Below, piece after piece: positions 1-12,643 of a stretch of DNA of 64,000 bases. Source of the stretch: Marsupella aquatica (Eukaryota > Marchantiophyta); contig OZ316893.1 in NCBI GenBank assembly GCA_973895155.1, positions 7,688,001-7,752,000 of the forward strand, written 5' to 3'. A model generated the notes under the pieces. That model made no database searches. It saw nothing but the letters and a program-made list of their open reading frames with translations, and was not told the origin of the DNA. The position numbers and the translations under genes are program-made. How positions within the stretch are numbered: position 1 is the first letter of the stretch; each line of letters starts with the position of its first letter.

Positions 1-1790
1 AAGAAAATCCTGCTCAAAGACCGCTCCCCCGAAAGGCACCCCAAGGACTCTAATGCCCTCGAGCCGAATGGGTATACCAAGAGGTGGGGTGAAAGAGTGG
101 GGGAGGGGGAGACGAGACCAAACCCCACACTTCCAAGGCTGGACTGAAAGACCAATAAGGGTAAGCTGGTCCACAAAGTGGGAATAGGCGTCCCCAACAA
201 GCGAGACCGGGGCAACAATGTGAGTGTCATCCGCAACAGAAGGAAACATGCAACCCGGGAAGGCATCCGAAGAGGCACGAATAGCACGAAGGTGCGCCAT
301 AGCAAACAACGCCCCACCAAGGGGGTCACCCTGCCTAGTCCCGGACTCGGATGAGATGGTCACATAGGACCCAGGAACAAGATGGTCAGGGTAAATCAGG
401 GGGGTCGGGGCCCCATAGAAGGCCCGGGCAAAGGGGATGAGGGATGCGATCTCCCCTCCAGCGGCCCGCAACTCCTCGAACATGACCCGACGGGATACAG
501 AGTTGAATGCATTAGCCACATCCACCTGAATAACCGCCCAGTCGGGGTGGATATCCAAGATGGCACGAAGGCCATGCACCACACTCTCGCAACCGCCAGG
601 GGTGGCCACACCAAACTGGTGAGGAAAAAAGTGTGACGAAAAGGTAGCCCGAGTTTGCAGACAAACACAACGGCTCACCAAGCAAAACAAGACCTCCCCA
701 ATGGCCAAGGGCCTGACACCCCCAGTCTCTTTGGCCATAGCCAGAAGCCGACAGGCCCCCAAAAGCCGAGCGACCACGGGAGGAATACGGCCCCCCGCGA
801 CATGGGCACAAACCTGGAACAACTCAAAAAAACCAGATGCCGAGTCGTCGGGACAAAAGCAATCGCGTAGGTGCTCGAACCTCATCCCAGAAATCCTGCC
901 CGCGGATAGGCGGGGTAGATGAAGGAAGACAGAGGAGAATACCTCACGGGATAGGGAGAACTCGGTCTCAGGGGTAAAGCTCCCGAGAAAACAAGGAACC
1001 TCGGATGCAGCCGGGGGATGAAGAGACCGTAAGGCAAGAACTGTCTCGGCTGATGGAGGAGAGGGGGAGAGGGGGACCAAGGAGCGAGCGGCCCGAGAAA
1101 ACTCCCCCGCCTGCCCCAATAGAAGGCACTGGCGAAGCCGGCGCTGCCCTGGAGGGACAGATGGCTCCTCGACTGGCTCAGAGGTCCGAGAGGCCAACGC
1201 TAACAACCTATGGTAATACTCCTCATGAAGCGAAGCCCAATCCCCAGAAAGGAACCGTTGCAACCGGACCAAGGTCTCCCTATGCCCAGACGGCCCCCCC
1301 CCCGCGGAGGAAGGACCAGCACCCAATGAGGGAGCAGGAGGAGCAAGGACCAAGCCCCAACATCTGAGGGGTCGCGAGCCAAGCGGTCGAAGGGAAGACG
1401 AAAGGCTCTCTGAAGGAGAGGCCGCACGGGCACGGGAATCCTAGTAAACAAACGGGGATGCCGAAAACCGGGATAGAGGGCGGCAAGGACATCAAGGTGA
1501 GCCAACCAATCCCAAGAGGAGGGAGGGGGCCCAGATGGAGGTGGGGGGAGGACGGGGGGTGGAGGCAAGGTGGAGGAGGAAGCACGAAGGGCAGGACAGG
1601 AACGACGGTGGCGCGTCAAACCTGACGGCCGGTACCAACTATGACAAGCATCGCACTGGACATGGGGATCAGAAGGGGAAGTGGGAGGTGAGGAGGGACG
1701 AGGGCGACGAACGGAAAGAGGAGTGGAGTAGGGAGAAGCCGGTGGGCCCGGAGTGGGGTAAGGGGAACTCAGAAAGGGAAGAGGCTCCAT
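1..1790 (-). pseudogene. Non-LTR-type reverse transcriptase, left-truncated by window edge, one frameshift
   Basis: Reading the minus strand, the frame opens at an ATG at 1790 and runs off the left edge. Near the start is a C2H2/C2HC-like finger (CDAC followed by HRRSC, about 1632-1665). RT palm motifs follow: a DVANAFNSVSR block (about 490-525), a GTRQGDPLGGALFA block (about 302-342) and the catalytic VADDTHIV block (about 210-237). The order zinc finger then RT, with no integrase or RNase H in between, is typical of LINE-like elements. The reading frame breaks at a run of ten G (minus strand) near 1295-1304: upstream and downstream frames are both RT-like but differ by one base, so one G appears lost. 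Base composition is far more GC-rich than the neighbouring plant DNA. The RT assignment is secure; the exact clade is not known. Confidence 0.85.
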
Positions 1791-2664
1791 GTGAAAATGA
1801 AAATATAAAACAGGGATGAAGAAGAAACATATAAAGTAGGCAAGTCCAACAAAAACAAACAGAAAATATTACGAAAGCGACAACAAAAACAAAAGCAAAG
1901 GATGGATGACCGAAGCAAAGAACCTCGACCCGGTAGTGACAACAACCGCACGTCTAAAAGGACCGCCGCAGCCTCGCGCAAAGGAAGCTGTCGCGGAGGC
2001 ACCCCCTCCGAACAGAACACCAAGAAGCCACGCCACAACGTGCTCCCCCAGGTCACGAACCAACCCCGGCTCAGAGCCAGGAGAAAAAGCGCCGGACCCC
2101 AGGCCAGGCCAGGGCCGGTCACCAGGCTGGAGCAGAAATCCAACCAGCAGCCGAGAAGGCTCCCGAGCACCAAAACCTCCCCGCCAAACAGAGCCGAGGG
2201 GCCCGGAAAAACAGCCCCCAAAGGGCCAAAGCCAGCAGAACGAGGAGCACCGAAAGAGGAGAACCAAGGATGAAAAGCCCGGGGCCAACAACCCACACGA
2301 AAATCCCGAAGAGGAGGGAAAAGGGGGGGGGGGATCCGAGGGTCACCCCGGCGGAAGGAGCCCCTCTCCGAGGGGCAGGGGGTCCCTCATAATGAGGCCC
2401 CCCATAAAAGGGCCCCTTCGCACGCCGTACCCTGGCTCCGCCACGCGTCAGCCTCTGCAGCGCGTCAGCGCCCAGCCCCCCGCAACCCGGCTCACCCCCA
2501 CCGCGCTCGACCTCGCTCGCCCGACCCTCCCTCCACTCACTTGCTCCCCCGCACCTCCCGACCCCGGCCCGCGCGACTGCCGCTCCGCCTCCGGTCTGCA
2601 CAGCTCCGCCTCCGCTCGCCTCCGCTCCGCCTCCGCTCGCCTCCGCTCCGCCTCCGCAAATCAA
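1791..2664 (-). mobile_element. GC-rich probable 5' region of the retroelement
   Basis: High GC continues without a break from the RT frame up to about 2664 and then drops abruptly to AT-rich DNA. The outer edge is built of short degenerate repeats of GCCTCCGCT (about 2585-2655). Open frames exist on both strands, but they are proline/arginine-rich and look like composition artefacts. I infer the 5' untranslated region or promoter of the minus-strand element; the true boundary would need other copies to align. Confidence 0.5.
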
Positions 2665-3839
2665 AAGTAAATCTGACTGAAAACCAAGTAGACAAGAGTG
2701 AACTAATGCCTCACGAGTCAGGACTGCACAATGCTTTCTTATGAGCTCAATAGAATCTCCTGATTTTTGTCTTTGTAGTTTTTAGTGCATTAATTTTCTG
2801 GAGACTAATGTGCAATCAAGATTTGGATCTTTGTAATTCTCAATGTATTTATGGAAAGAATGTACAGTCAAGATTTGGATGGGCTCGGGTCACCATGAAA
2901 CTTCCTTTGATATTAGTAAAAATAGTATAATAAAATATCTCTTAGGCCTGTATTTATGTCCCCTTACCAGCGCATTATGGACAATAATAACTACTTCAAA
3001 GGCAGTCTAAAACACTTGTTTTCCAGGGCATATTTGGCACACAATGCCGTGTTTGACATTAGTATGTATGTAGTGCTTACATTGCACACGTTCTCTTGCC
3101 TGGGAAGCATACTTTACTGCATCTTGTTCAGCGCCATTCTTTCCGTAAATTGAGTCAATCGCTCCTCTGAGTCCAAAAGCCAATAAATTGAAAAAACTTT
3201 CCTGTTTGCAAATTGCTCCACTCGCCTGAGTGACTTGTGTGACTTGGTACGGGACGTTAGAAGTCATTTCATTTAAGTGCTCACCTTCAATAAATTGCAG
3301 GTGGAGGCCACGCACTCACTGTAGAGAACAGAAATAGACTTCCCATTAAGTCCAGGATGAGTCGGAAGACATGTGAATTGTCGGGTCTACTTTACTCCAG
3401 TGATAAAGACAAGTGTGAAAGCGTTGCCGTTAGGAGCGATGATAAATCCACGGCCCTTTGCATTGGAGGCTTATAACAATTTGAAAGTGAGTACGATGTT
3501 TCGTTACAAATCTGCATCCATAACCTGAACTTATTTTCCCCCAACTGCAGGCAAGCTCTCTAATTGCATTCCCTTGCTCCAGTTGGTGTGAAGTGGAGTT
3601 TGATCATGAATACTTTCTTGCACTGTGAAGTCAGTCGGTATTCATTCATTCACTGCTTTTATTGCTCAGAAAGCAAAATTTAAAACAACTGTTTCGAATT
3701 AATCTTCTCAATTTTCAAGTAGGAATCGTAAGTCTAACAGTTGAATTTTGTGCAATGTCAACAACAAAGTAGGTAGGTGTAGCGACCCTGTCTAGAGGAG
3801 GGATGGGCCATTCGTGCACGACGCTGTGAATCTGGTCCT
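2665..3839. other. Intergenic spacer
   Basis: AT-rich sequence between the retroelement and the last exon of the CGI121 gene. It presumably holds the polyadenylation region of CGI121. No exon or RNA gene recognised. Confidence 0.5.
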
Positions 3840-6389
3840 TCAAAGAGCATCTCTAGCAGCTATTCGCAGAGTCACAGCATCCTCTAATGATGAATTTTCC
3901 AGCTCCACAGACGATATCTTGTAGTGCTGCAAATACGACACCAACCGGATTCAAGAGAGCTGGAAAGAAATAACACCGGAAGACACAGGAAGATTGAATG
4001 CGGCATAACAAGGAAAGGAATAGGGATATCTCACGATACAGTTGGTTAGGCACCAACTGTTTAACCTGGGACGTACATTGCAAAGAAGTATCATCTAGAC
4101 AGACCAAAATTTGAAGTGACAACCCGAGAAAAGAACACAGCTCCTTAAAATAACAAGACCAACAGAAAGCACCTCCTGAACGTCATACGCAACGGTGCGT
4201 CAGATCCAGACCCAAATTTGAAAGCCCAAACTTTAACAGTGGTTGCTGTGTTGTACAAACCTTATGGATGAGAGCTTGATCAGCTCTTTTTGGCAACTCT
4301 GACAAGTCTATTTCTGTCCCTTTCACCAATCTCCTCACAGCCTCAACCTAGCCAAATCAAGTTCACAAGACACTGTAAGCATTGCAAAGCAACAGGATAA
4401 CTGTGAGCTAGAACACACGCTTCTGACCAGTCAAATTGAGCACTTACGAGAATAACTAACGCAATTTTAGAAATTTATAAGTCACCATGGCCAATTTAAT
4501 TTCCTGTCTCTAGAAAACCCCATTGAGACAGGTCTATAGGAGTAAACCCAATTTGGACTATGTAATTCAATCGGTAAACAAGCACATGCAGGATTAGAAC
4601 TCTCCCAAAGAATGGTATCTTCCCGATAAAGAACACCAATCCCCTCGACTCTAATTGCCCACTTCATAAAATCTATCAGAGATATGTGAAGATGATCCTT
4701 ACATCAGCTGGTGTTGCATCAAACCGGGCAACAAGAACATAGCTGGTGGAGTCTGTTATACCACATCTGAGCAATGATTCTCTTATCTGTTCTTTGTCAA
4801 GTCGAAGATTGAACATAAAATAAGGAGTCATACCAAACCGTTTCCAGAGTTCATCAAAAGCACAACCTATTTATTCATATTGCATGCTCAATGGTTGAAG
4901 GAGAGGACGCTGAAAGGAGGAAACAAATTATCTTTGATCTTTTACGCTCAGTAAGTAGTTACTTATTTTTAAAATTTCATACGAGAAGGATAATTGCCAA
5001 CAACATAATATCTCCAATTACTGGCAATCCAACACAGGGCAAGAGTCTTTAGAAGTAGAACACCAAATGATAATTTCCGAGCGAAATCCATCACAATAAG
5101 AGTTAAAAAGAGGACAATACATGCTTTGAACCCGATATGTTGTAGACAAGTTCGGAGTGGAGAGTGCGAGTCCTGATCGTGCCGCCTGCTTGCGACACAA
5201 GCGCCTTGTGTGCAGCTGCAAGGACAGGGAAGGTATCTGGAACCTACAACAAGATGAATCGGCTTAAAGTAAATTAACTACTTCCAAACCACCCTCCGTC
5301 CAGAGGTCCAACATGTGCTTGACCTAAACTTTCAGTTTGACAAAACCCTAGCCGTAACATTCGAGTCACATTGAGGTCAAAAGAATGGCTCCTATCACCA
5401 GGGACTAAGTACGGTGTTTCAATTTTAGAGTTCGGTTGTATAATCCAGCAGCAATGAAGCGACTCCTGCTGTCAATCTAAGAGGAAGGAAAAGAGCACAG
5501 TCGGAGTACTAGAAGACTTAGGTTTTAGAGCTCGAGAAGGAAGATCGGCCACCAATCATGCAACTATACTGACCAAAAACGCTTCTCAGAAATGCTAACG
5601 AAAACCCCAGAGGTGGAGAATACCGATTAAGCTCACTTAAGGCAAAAGACTCGGTATTGTTCTCGGATGTTAGGTGTGGGGCAAAGGGTTTAGGGCTTCT
5701 AGGATCCAGAATGAAATGCTGCACCACTCATATAACGCCTGCTATCTATCTCTGAGAGGGGACATTGCCACATTGTGGCTCCGAAATTAAAACTCAAGGA
5801 GGGTTTTGAAGCGAGGGTCCCGGTATGAAAGCAGCACACACGATGCACCTCCACCGCTCCCTAAGAAGATCTACAGCTTAACTCCACGCCCCCCAACAGA
5901 AAGGAAACAAAAAAAAACACAAAGGAGGGTTTAGGGTTTTAGAGTCACGTATATATGAAAGCACTTCCAATCATGCACCGCCTGCTTCTAATGTAAACGA
6001 CGAGACAAACCGGAGTGCAATCGCGCTCTGAAAGACATTATCAACATCGCTGTAGCAGTGGTTAAAGATTTCAAATGCAGATGCAAGTCTGTTTGTGCTC
6101 ACCAGAGAAGCGTTGAAGAAGGCCAATTCAGGACTCAAAAGCCCTGTTTGCATTAATTGGAGCAACTCCCTGTCAAACGACCAATAAACCTTATTAAAGT
6201 CTGCACAACGATTCTGCCCACTTGCCCTGTGGAACGGATTCAGGTCAATGCATGCAATCTTCAATTGTCATCTCGAGCACAATTTCGCCAGTGGCAACAG
6301 GAGGAACCCACTCACCCACTGTTGACCACGTCGTGGAAAAGAAAGAGACGTAACTTTCGCCCCGGGTGAGTGTCCAGCTTGAATTCCAT
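3840..6389 (-). CDS. CGI121: KEOPS/EKC complex subunit CGI121 (TPRKB homologue), six exons
   Basis: Complement join of 3840..3926, 4261..4347, 4703..4786, 5121..5243, 6103..6169 and 6316..6389; 522 nt, 173 residues, close to the roughly 175 residues of human TPRKB. Every junction is GT-AG and all phases fit (exon 1 ends in phase 2, the rest in phase 0). Family landmarks in order: an ELLQLMQTG segment leading to FFNASL, the VLAAAHKAL helix, the RTRTLHSELVYNISGSKH block, a LRCGITDSTSYVLVARF strand-helix, and the C-terminal DAVTLRIAARDAL. CGI121 binds the Bud32 kinase and delivers tRNA to KEOPS, which makes t6A at position 37 of ANN-decoding tRNAs. The start at 6389 gives a short N-terminus followed by a family-like strand. 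No defect is visible. Confidence 0.93.
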
Positions 6390-6778
6390 TCCCGAGCAAA
6401 ATGAGGGCTCCTCCAAACAAAAGAGTTGTCCGTCTGTCCGCAGGGCCCTTGTCCGCAGAGAGAAACAGCCCGGGACAATAGAAACAACCGGGGCGGGATT
6501 CTTAATTTTTGTCAGTTGCTTGTTACACCATGACAACCGGGAGTACCGACTGCCGCAGAGACATCAAGTGAACTGCAGGAGCCATCATTGCAGGAATCTT
6601 AGTGTGAAAAATTCAAAGATCACTGAATGCTCGAAAAGCCTGTGCATAGACAGAGTGTTCGTAAAGGTGAGATTTCTGTACTAAGTGTCGACAATATTCT
6701 CAAGCCTAAACGTAGTAGCGAACAAACCGAGACAGAATTAGAGAAGATCGAGCTAAGATTTTTTAGCGGGAGCTTGAG

Positions 6779-7100
6779 AGAATGCTTCGAACTAGTTGCG
6801 AACGACCTGAACTAGACAGAGTGTTCATTAGTAGAGCTCGGATGGCTTCCTGCGAGGACCCTCGACAGAATGCTTCGAACTAGTTGCGAACGACTTGAAC
6901 TAGACAAAGTGTTCATTAGTAGAGCTCGGATTGCTTCCTGCGCGGACCCTCGACAGAATGCTTCGAACTGGTTCTGAACGACTTGAACGAGACAGAGTGT
7001 TCATTAATAGAGCTCAGATTGCTTCCTGCGCGGAGCTTCAACAGAATGCTTCAACCTACTATTGTAATCGCAGAATGCTTCAACCCACGATTGTAATCGC
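6779..7100. repeat. Tandem repeat: three 88-bp units then two 29-bp units
   Basis: Units begin AGAATGCTTC at 6779, 6867 and 6955 (88-bp period), then at 7043 and 7072 (29-bp period). The 88-bp copies differ by only a few substitutions. The 29-bp units start with the same ten bases and then diverge, suggesting a secondary slippage product. Confidence 0.9.
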
Positions 7101-7554
7101 AAAGGCATTGACGAATCCAACGAGCGCTCCCAAAGCCTGAGCGAGAGTAGGAGAGAACTCACAACGGGAGGTGACCCTCCTGCACCAGAGTTCCAGTCCT
7201 TTGTCACCAGAGTTTTATTGGAGTCCCAAGCTCCAATAAAACCAGGCCCGTGACTAAAGAGAGTTTGGTCACAACGGCTGAACTTAAATGAGCAAATATG
7301 ATATGAAATGAAGATGTGAGAGAGTGTTTTATTGGTAATGGATGAGAATTAGATTCAATTTGAAAACAATGTTGTAAGTGCTTAATCCCATCCTTCTCCC
7401 AAGAAAAAATAATAATCCTCACCCTTCTCCCAAGGAACAAGTAAGAAGAGAAATAAATGACATCAACATAAAAGGAACAAACAAAGAAAAAAACAAAAGA
7501 ATGAAATGACAAATGGAATAAATGTTTCCTTCATTTCTTTACTATCCTTACATA

Positions 7555-7785
7555 AGTCATTATGGTCTTGTCTCAATACTAGTATGTATAAAATACATGC
7601 ATCGTGAATAGGTTTGTTGACACTTTTGAACAAGTGAAACAGTATAGCAATTCATTTCTTTCTTAGTCCTAAGTAAATCATTCTGGTTTTGTCTCAATAC
7701 TAATATATATATATAAAATACACGCATCATGAATAGGTTTGTTGACTCTTTCGAACAAGTGAAACAGTATTGCAATTCAGTATTG
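7555..7785. repeat. Direct duplication of about 110 bp
   Basis: Two adjacent copies of a segment running from GTCTCAATACTA through GAATAGGTTTGTTGAC to GAACAAGTGAAACAGTAT, at about 7568-7642 and 7690-7770. They differ by substitutions and a TA-microsatellite expansion in the second copy. Confidence 0.75.
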
Positions 7786-7829
7786 CAGACCATCTTATTG
7801 TAGTCCATTGTATTCCAGTCCTCATGTAT

Positions 7830-7910
7830 TGCACACAATTTGCAAGCAAAAGTGTCTTGGGGGCTTTATTGCACACAATTTGCAAACAAAAGTGTCTTGG
7901 GGGGCTTTTT
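7830..7910. repeat. 41-bp direct repeat, two copies
   Basis: Segment from GCACACAATTTGCAA to GTGTCTTGGGGG, repeated back to back at about 7831 and 7872, with very few differences. Confidence 0.8.
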
Positions 7911-8869
7911 TGGTCCCCCATCACATAGCTCAACATAGCCAATAATGCTACCAACAACTCTAATCATTCAGCCCTCAAATGAACTACGACCCTCGTGTTG
8001 GCCCGCTCTGCCTCTTGAGGGTAGCCTCAACGTGACTTCATTCTCGCCTCTGTAGCAGAACTCGCCGCCCAACGGCAGAAAGGGGACGCTCGACGGTGAA
8101 GTGCCTCTTGCTCACGAAGAACTTACCCATGACCGCCTCGCTCACCAGTGATGGATCTTTTCCCAAACCTCACGAACAACTCACGAACAACTCACGAAGC
8201 CGTAGCTCAAAGGAGAGCGCCAGTACCACAAATTTCTAGGGAGCTTTCACAGTAGGTGTGCTCATTTTTGAAGGCGCATTTGTTCATTTCATTGATTTCG
8301 TTTACACTGGTCCTTTTGTGGGCTGACAGATGGATACTACGTAAACTCGTTGTGTTGTTGATGCGGGATAGCTTGCAACAATTCAGCAATGGGAGAATAA
8401 AATTTCGTAATGTGACTTTGCCAGCAATTGATTCACGCATGTAACCTCCGTTAACCATGTAGGGTTTGTGAGCGCCTTGATCATTGCAACCCGGCACTTG
8501 CAAATTAGACAACGTGATGGGCAGAGATGTATGTACTCTTATCGGAAAGCTGTGACGAATCTACATGCTTTTGACTCTCAACTCTGACTCCGCACCCGGT
8601 GGCTCGAGAGTTTGCAGAGACTTTGATTCATTCTAATTGAGATTCCTACATGTCTCGCACTTGTCAATCCCTCCTCAATTTTCTCTAAAGCTAGATATCG
8701 TGTATGCACATTTATCATGATTAGTGCGACAACGTTCTGTCTTTACACGTTCGATTGATTTACTTGACCACTTGAGTTGGGTCTTAAGACACAATTGATT
8801 TGACTTTGTCTCTAAATCTACTAAAATATAATTCCATAGGACTTGAATTGTGAACCTCCGTAGGACAGA

Positions 8870-8874
8870 GTCTA
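8870..8874. other. Target-site duplication, left (GTCTA)
   Basis: GTCTA directly abuts the left LTR and is repeated at 15004-15008 directly after the right LTR. Five base pairs is the usual size for Ty1-copia integration. Confidence 0.93.
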
Positions 8875-9218
8875 TGTTGAGCATAGACGACATTCGTAAC
8901 GGCAAGCCCATGAACCATCCAACGCACAATAGTCGACACAGAGAGATACGTGGTTCACCTCCACATGAGGCTACGTCCACGGGAACACACAAGAGTTTTA
9001 TTGCACTCTAGGCCGACCGGCCATACCAAGCATCCATAGCACAAGCTCTCCCTATCTCTCAACTAGCTCCGTAACAATGAGCCTAAGTTCCACCAGGGTC
9101 TGGCATCAGCCCTGGCTATATGCACAACAGCACTACCGCTAACCTTAGCTAGGTCCTAACCCGAGTTAGCCTAACTGTGGTTAGCACAAGAGTCACAAGA
9201 CTAGAGCAATATCTAACA
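8875..9218 (-). repeat. 3' LTR of the copia element
   Basis: 344 bp, starts TGTTGAGCATAG and ends ATATCTAACA, i.e. the usual TG...CA ends. It matches 14660-15003 over its whole length with about seven substitutions. Confidence 0.96.
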
Positions 9219-9229
9219 AACTCCCCCTT
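9219..9229 (-). other. Polypurine tract
   Basis: On the minus strand reads AAGGGGGAGTT directly upstream of the 3' LTR, the expected place and composition for the plus-strand primer. Confidence 0.85.
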
Positions 9230-9440
9230 GACTCTTGTCTTGGGGACTGGACTAAATGCTACCATATGGAATCCTCAGCGGGAAGTTCTAGACAATCACC
9301 AAACCAGGTCTGCCCCTAAAAACCACAAGGGTTAACTAAGGGTTAACTAGAACTAAGCCGTAGCCTAACAGGAATGAGTAATTCATATACAAATAGTCAC
9401 ACATTGCTAAATAACTCTACTTGCACTACAACTGCAAAAC

Positions 9441-12400
9441 TTACAAAGTAGCACGGTGTCTTGAGAAACTCTCCAAAGGAATCACTTTGGTAAAGGCATC
9501 AGCGGGATTGAGCTTTCCATCAATCTTGACTAGCTCAAAAGTTTTATCAGACACTGCTTGCCTGATAAAATGGTACCTGATATCAATGTGTTTCACCCTG
9601 CTATCCATCACCTGGTTAGCAGCCAAGTGAAGAGCACTTTGACTATCACAATTTAGAGTCATTTTTCCATGCTCTAAACCCATCTCCGCGATCAACTTAT
9701 CCAACCAAATTGCTTCCTTTGCAGCTTCTGCTGCCGCAACATACTCTGCTTCTGTAGTAGACTGAGATATGCACTTCTGCAAGGTAGATTTCCAACTGAT
9801 ACATCCTCCTCCAAGAGTGTATACAAACCCAGTTGTAGATCTCCTTGTATCCAGACAACCTCCATAGTCAAAATCTACATAGCCAACTAACGTTCTATCT
9901 GATCTGTTATCAAATAGTAATCCATAGTCCTCTGTTCCCTTCAGATACCTGAGAATCCACTTCACAGCTTCCCAATGTACCTTCCCTAGATTTGACATGA
10001 ATCTGCTAACCTTGCCCATCGCTAGGGCCAAGTCAGGCCTAGTACAAGTCATCAAATACATCAGACTGCCTACTGCCTTCTCATAAGGAATCTTAGCCAT
10101 CAGACCTTTCTCCACAGCATCCGTAGGAGAGAAAGCCGATGATAACTTGAAATGTGAAGCTAAAGGAATACTCACTGGCTTACAATTTTCCATGTTGAAT
10201 CGTGCAAGTACTTTCCTCGCATATTGGCCTTGACTCAAGCACAACTGTCCAGTCTCAGAGTTCCTAAAAATCTCCATCCCTAAGATTCTCTTGGCCTTAC
10301 CAAGATCCTTCATCCTGAATTCAACACTCAATTTCGCCTTGAGACTGTCAACCTCAGATTGATCTTTAGCCACAATTAACATGTCATCCACATAGATAAC
10401 CAGAATGATGAAACCAAATACATCATTCTTGACTGATTTCATATACACACAAGGATCATACACCATCCTTGTAAAACCTTGAGCAAGCATGAAATCATCA
10501 AACCGCTTGTTCCACTGTCTGGGAGACTGCTTCAATCCATACAAGGACTTGAGCAATCTGCAAACTAAGTTCTCTTGGCCCTTCTTCATAAAGCCTAGTG
10601 GTTGTCTCATGAAGATCATCTCTTCCAAGTTGCCATAGAGAAAAGCAGTAACAACATCCATCTGATCCATCACCAGACCAAAAAACACAACAAGCTGACA
10701 CAAGATCCGAATTGTGGAATACTTAGCCACCGGTGAAAAGACCTCATTGTAATCCACTCCTTTCTCCTGAGTGAATCCCTTGGCAACAAGCCTTGCCTTG
10801 TAGATCTTGTCTCCACCCTCTGAAGGACTATCCTTCAACTTGTAAATCCACTTGTTGTCCACCACTTGCTGACCTCTTGGAAGCTCCACCAGCTCCCATG
10901 TCTTGTTGTCACTCAAAGATTGCAACTCCCTCTGCATTGTTGCATTCCACTCATACTTCTGCTCTGAAGCACAAGCCTCACTGTACGAAGAAGGCTCTCC
11001 TTCTTCCAAGATCAAAGTCATATCATCACCATCAGGTACAATGTCAATATCATCTAACTTAGATGAGTCTGCCCATTGACCATACCTGGTAGGAGCTCTA
11101 GTAGAACGACTGGAAGTTCTTCTAGTAGATGACCAGGCTGATCTGCTGCTACTGCTGGCTGAATTTGAGGTACTCCAACAACAATCTGCTCCTCTTGTTC
11201 CATCACAGGAACCAGCTCCAAGCCCGGAGCTTCTCCATCTCTCCTGTCATGAACTGCATCATGACTAATCTCCCCCTCAACTCGGTCCGGGATGGGAGAT
11301 TTTCCCTTGTCAGTATGGGAGTCCTGAGAACTCTCCCCCTCCTTTGATGATCTGGATTCATTAAAGGACACATCTCTACTGACAATTAGTTTACAGGTTA
11401 CTGGATCCCATAACCTATAACCCTTCACACCTTTCTGATAGCCAAGGAAAATGCACTTCTTCGACTTGGACTCCAGCTTGGATCGAAGCTGGGAAGGTGT
11501 AAGCACATAAGCATCACATCCAAAAATCTTAAGATGTGAGTAATCTGCTGGACGCCCATACCTCATTTCAAATGGCGTCTTGAATCCAATAGAACTGGAT
11601 GGAGAAAAATTTACCAAATAAGCTGCAGTGTTGACAGCTTCAGCCCAAAATTCATGTGGTAAGCATGATTGACTCAACATACTCCTCGAGCGGTCCAATA
11701 GTGTTCGGTTGAGTCTCTCAGAAACACCATTTTGCTGAGGAGTATAACTTGTTGTGAGATGGCGGGTAATCCCCTGCTCCTTACAATACGTTCCAAATTC
11801 ACCATAACTGTATTCACCGCCGTTATCCGATCGTAGATATCTCACCTTATTACCGGTCTGATTCTCAACTTAGGCTTTCCACTCCTTAAAAGTGGCAAAA
11901 ACATCAGACTTACTGTGTAGAAAGTAGATCCACACATACCTTGAGTAATCGTCTATGAACGTGACATAGTATAACCGTCCAGAATGTGAGGGAGTAGGGG
12001 CTGGACCCCACACATCACTATGTACATACTCAAGTATCTCCTTGCTGGTGTGAGTTCCAACTCCGAAGGGTTTCCTATGCTGCTTCCCAAGCACACAGTG
12101 CTCACAAAATTCCAACTTACAAGATTGTAAATTAGAAAGTAATCCTTTCTTCTGAAGAATAACCAAACCTTTTTCACTCATGTGGCCCAAACGGAAGTGC
12201 CACAGCCGGGCCGTCTCCTCATGAGATAAGGTTACATTGGCTTCATCACAAATTACACTGCCCTCCAAAACGTATAGATTGTTATGTCTCTTTCCCTTCA
12301 ATACAACTTTAGTACCAGTTGAAACCTGAAGGACACCATTAGCAGAACTCCACTGATGGCCATTTGCCTCTAAAACTCCAAGTGAAATGAGATTTTTCAT

Positions 12401-12619
12401 CATGCTGGGAATATGTCTCACATTCCTCAATGTTCTCACAGCACCATCAAACATCTGAAATCTTATAGATCCAAGTCCAACAACTTGACATGGGATTCCA
12501 TTTCCCATCAACACTGACCCGTTGGAAACCGTGTAAGAACTGAAATAATCTCTTCTAGAGCAAATGTGAAAAGTACATGCACTATCTAGAATCCAGTCAT
12601 CACTACCTGGATTTGACAC
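9441..12619 (-). pseudogene. pol: Copia pol: protease, integrase, reverse transcriptase, RNase H (interrupted)
   Basis: Protease region has WILDSACTFH with the catalytic Asp (about 12588-12616). A GAG-pre-integrase segment (LWHFRLGHMS) and integrase with FIDDYSRYVW and SDNGGEYS follow. RT shows the MDVVTAFLYGN block and VIYVDDMLIVA catalytic box (about 10376-10408). RNase H has YVDFDYGGC, a STTEAEY segment and CDSQSAL. Breaks: an in-frame TAA just after FKEWKA (about 11869), between two integrase motifs, and a frameshift in the Ser/Thr-rich linker between integrase and RT (about 11150-11200; the first frame ends near 11054, the second continues through 11021). The protease-to-integrase part is in the same frame as gag. 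Confidence 0.93.
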
Positions 12620-12643
12620 TACGTTGAGAGCATAACCTTGACA

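Larger units (their letters stand above)
6390..8869. other. Spacer between CGI121 and the copia element
   Basis: Holds the CGI121 promoter side and several repeats listed separately. No convincing exon seen on either strand; the open frames here are short and unlike known proteins. Confidence 0.45.

Noticed and set aside
1906-2670. Long plus-strand and minus-strand open frames in the GC-rich block
   Set aside because: Proline/arginine-rich on every frame, as expected from composition; no domain. Treated as the 5' region of the retroelement.
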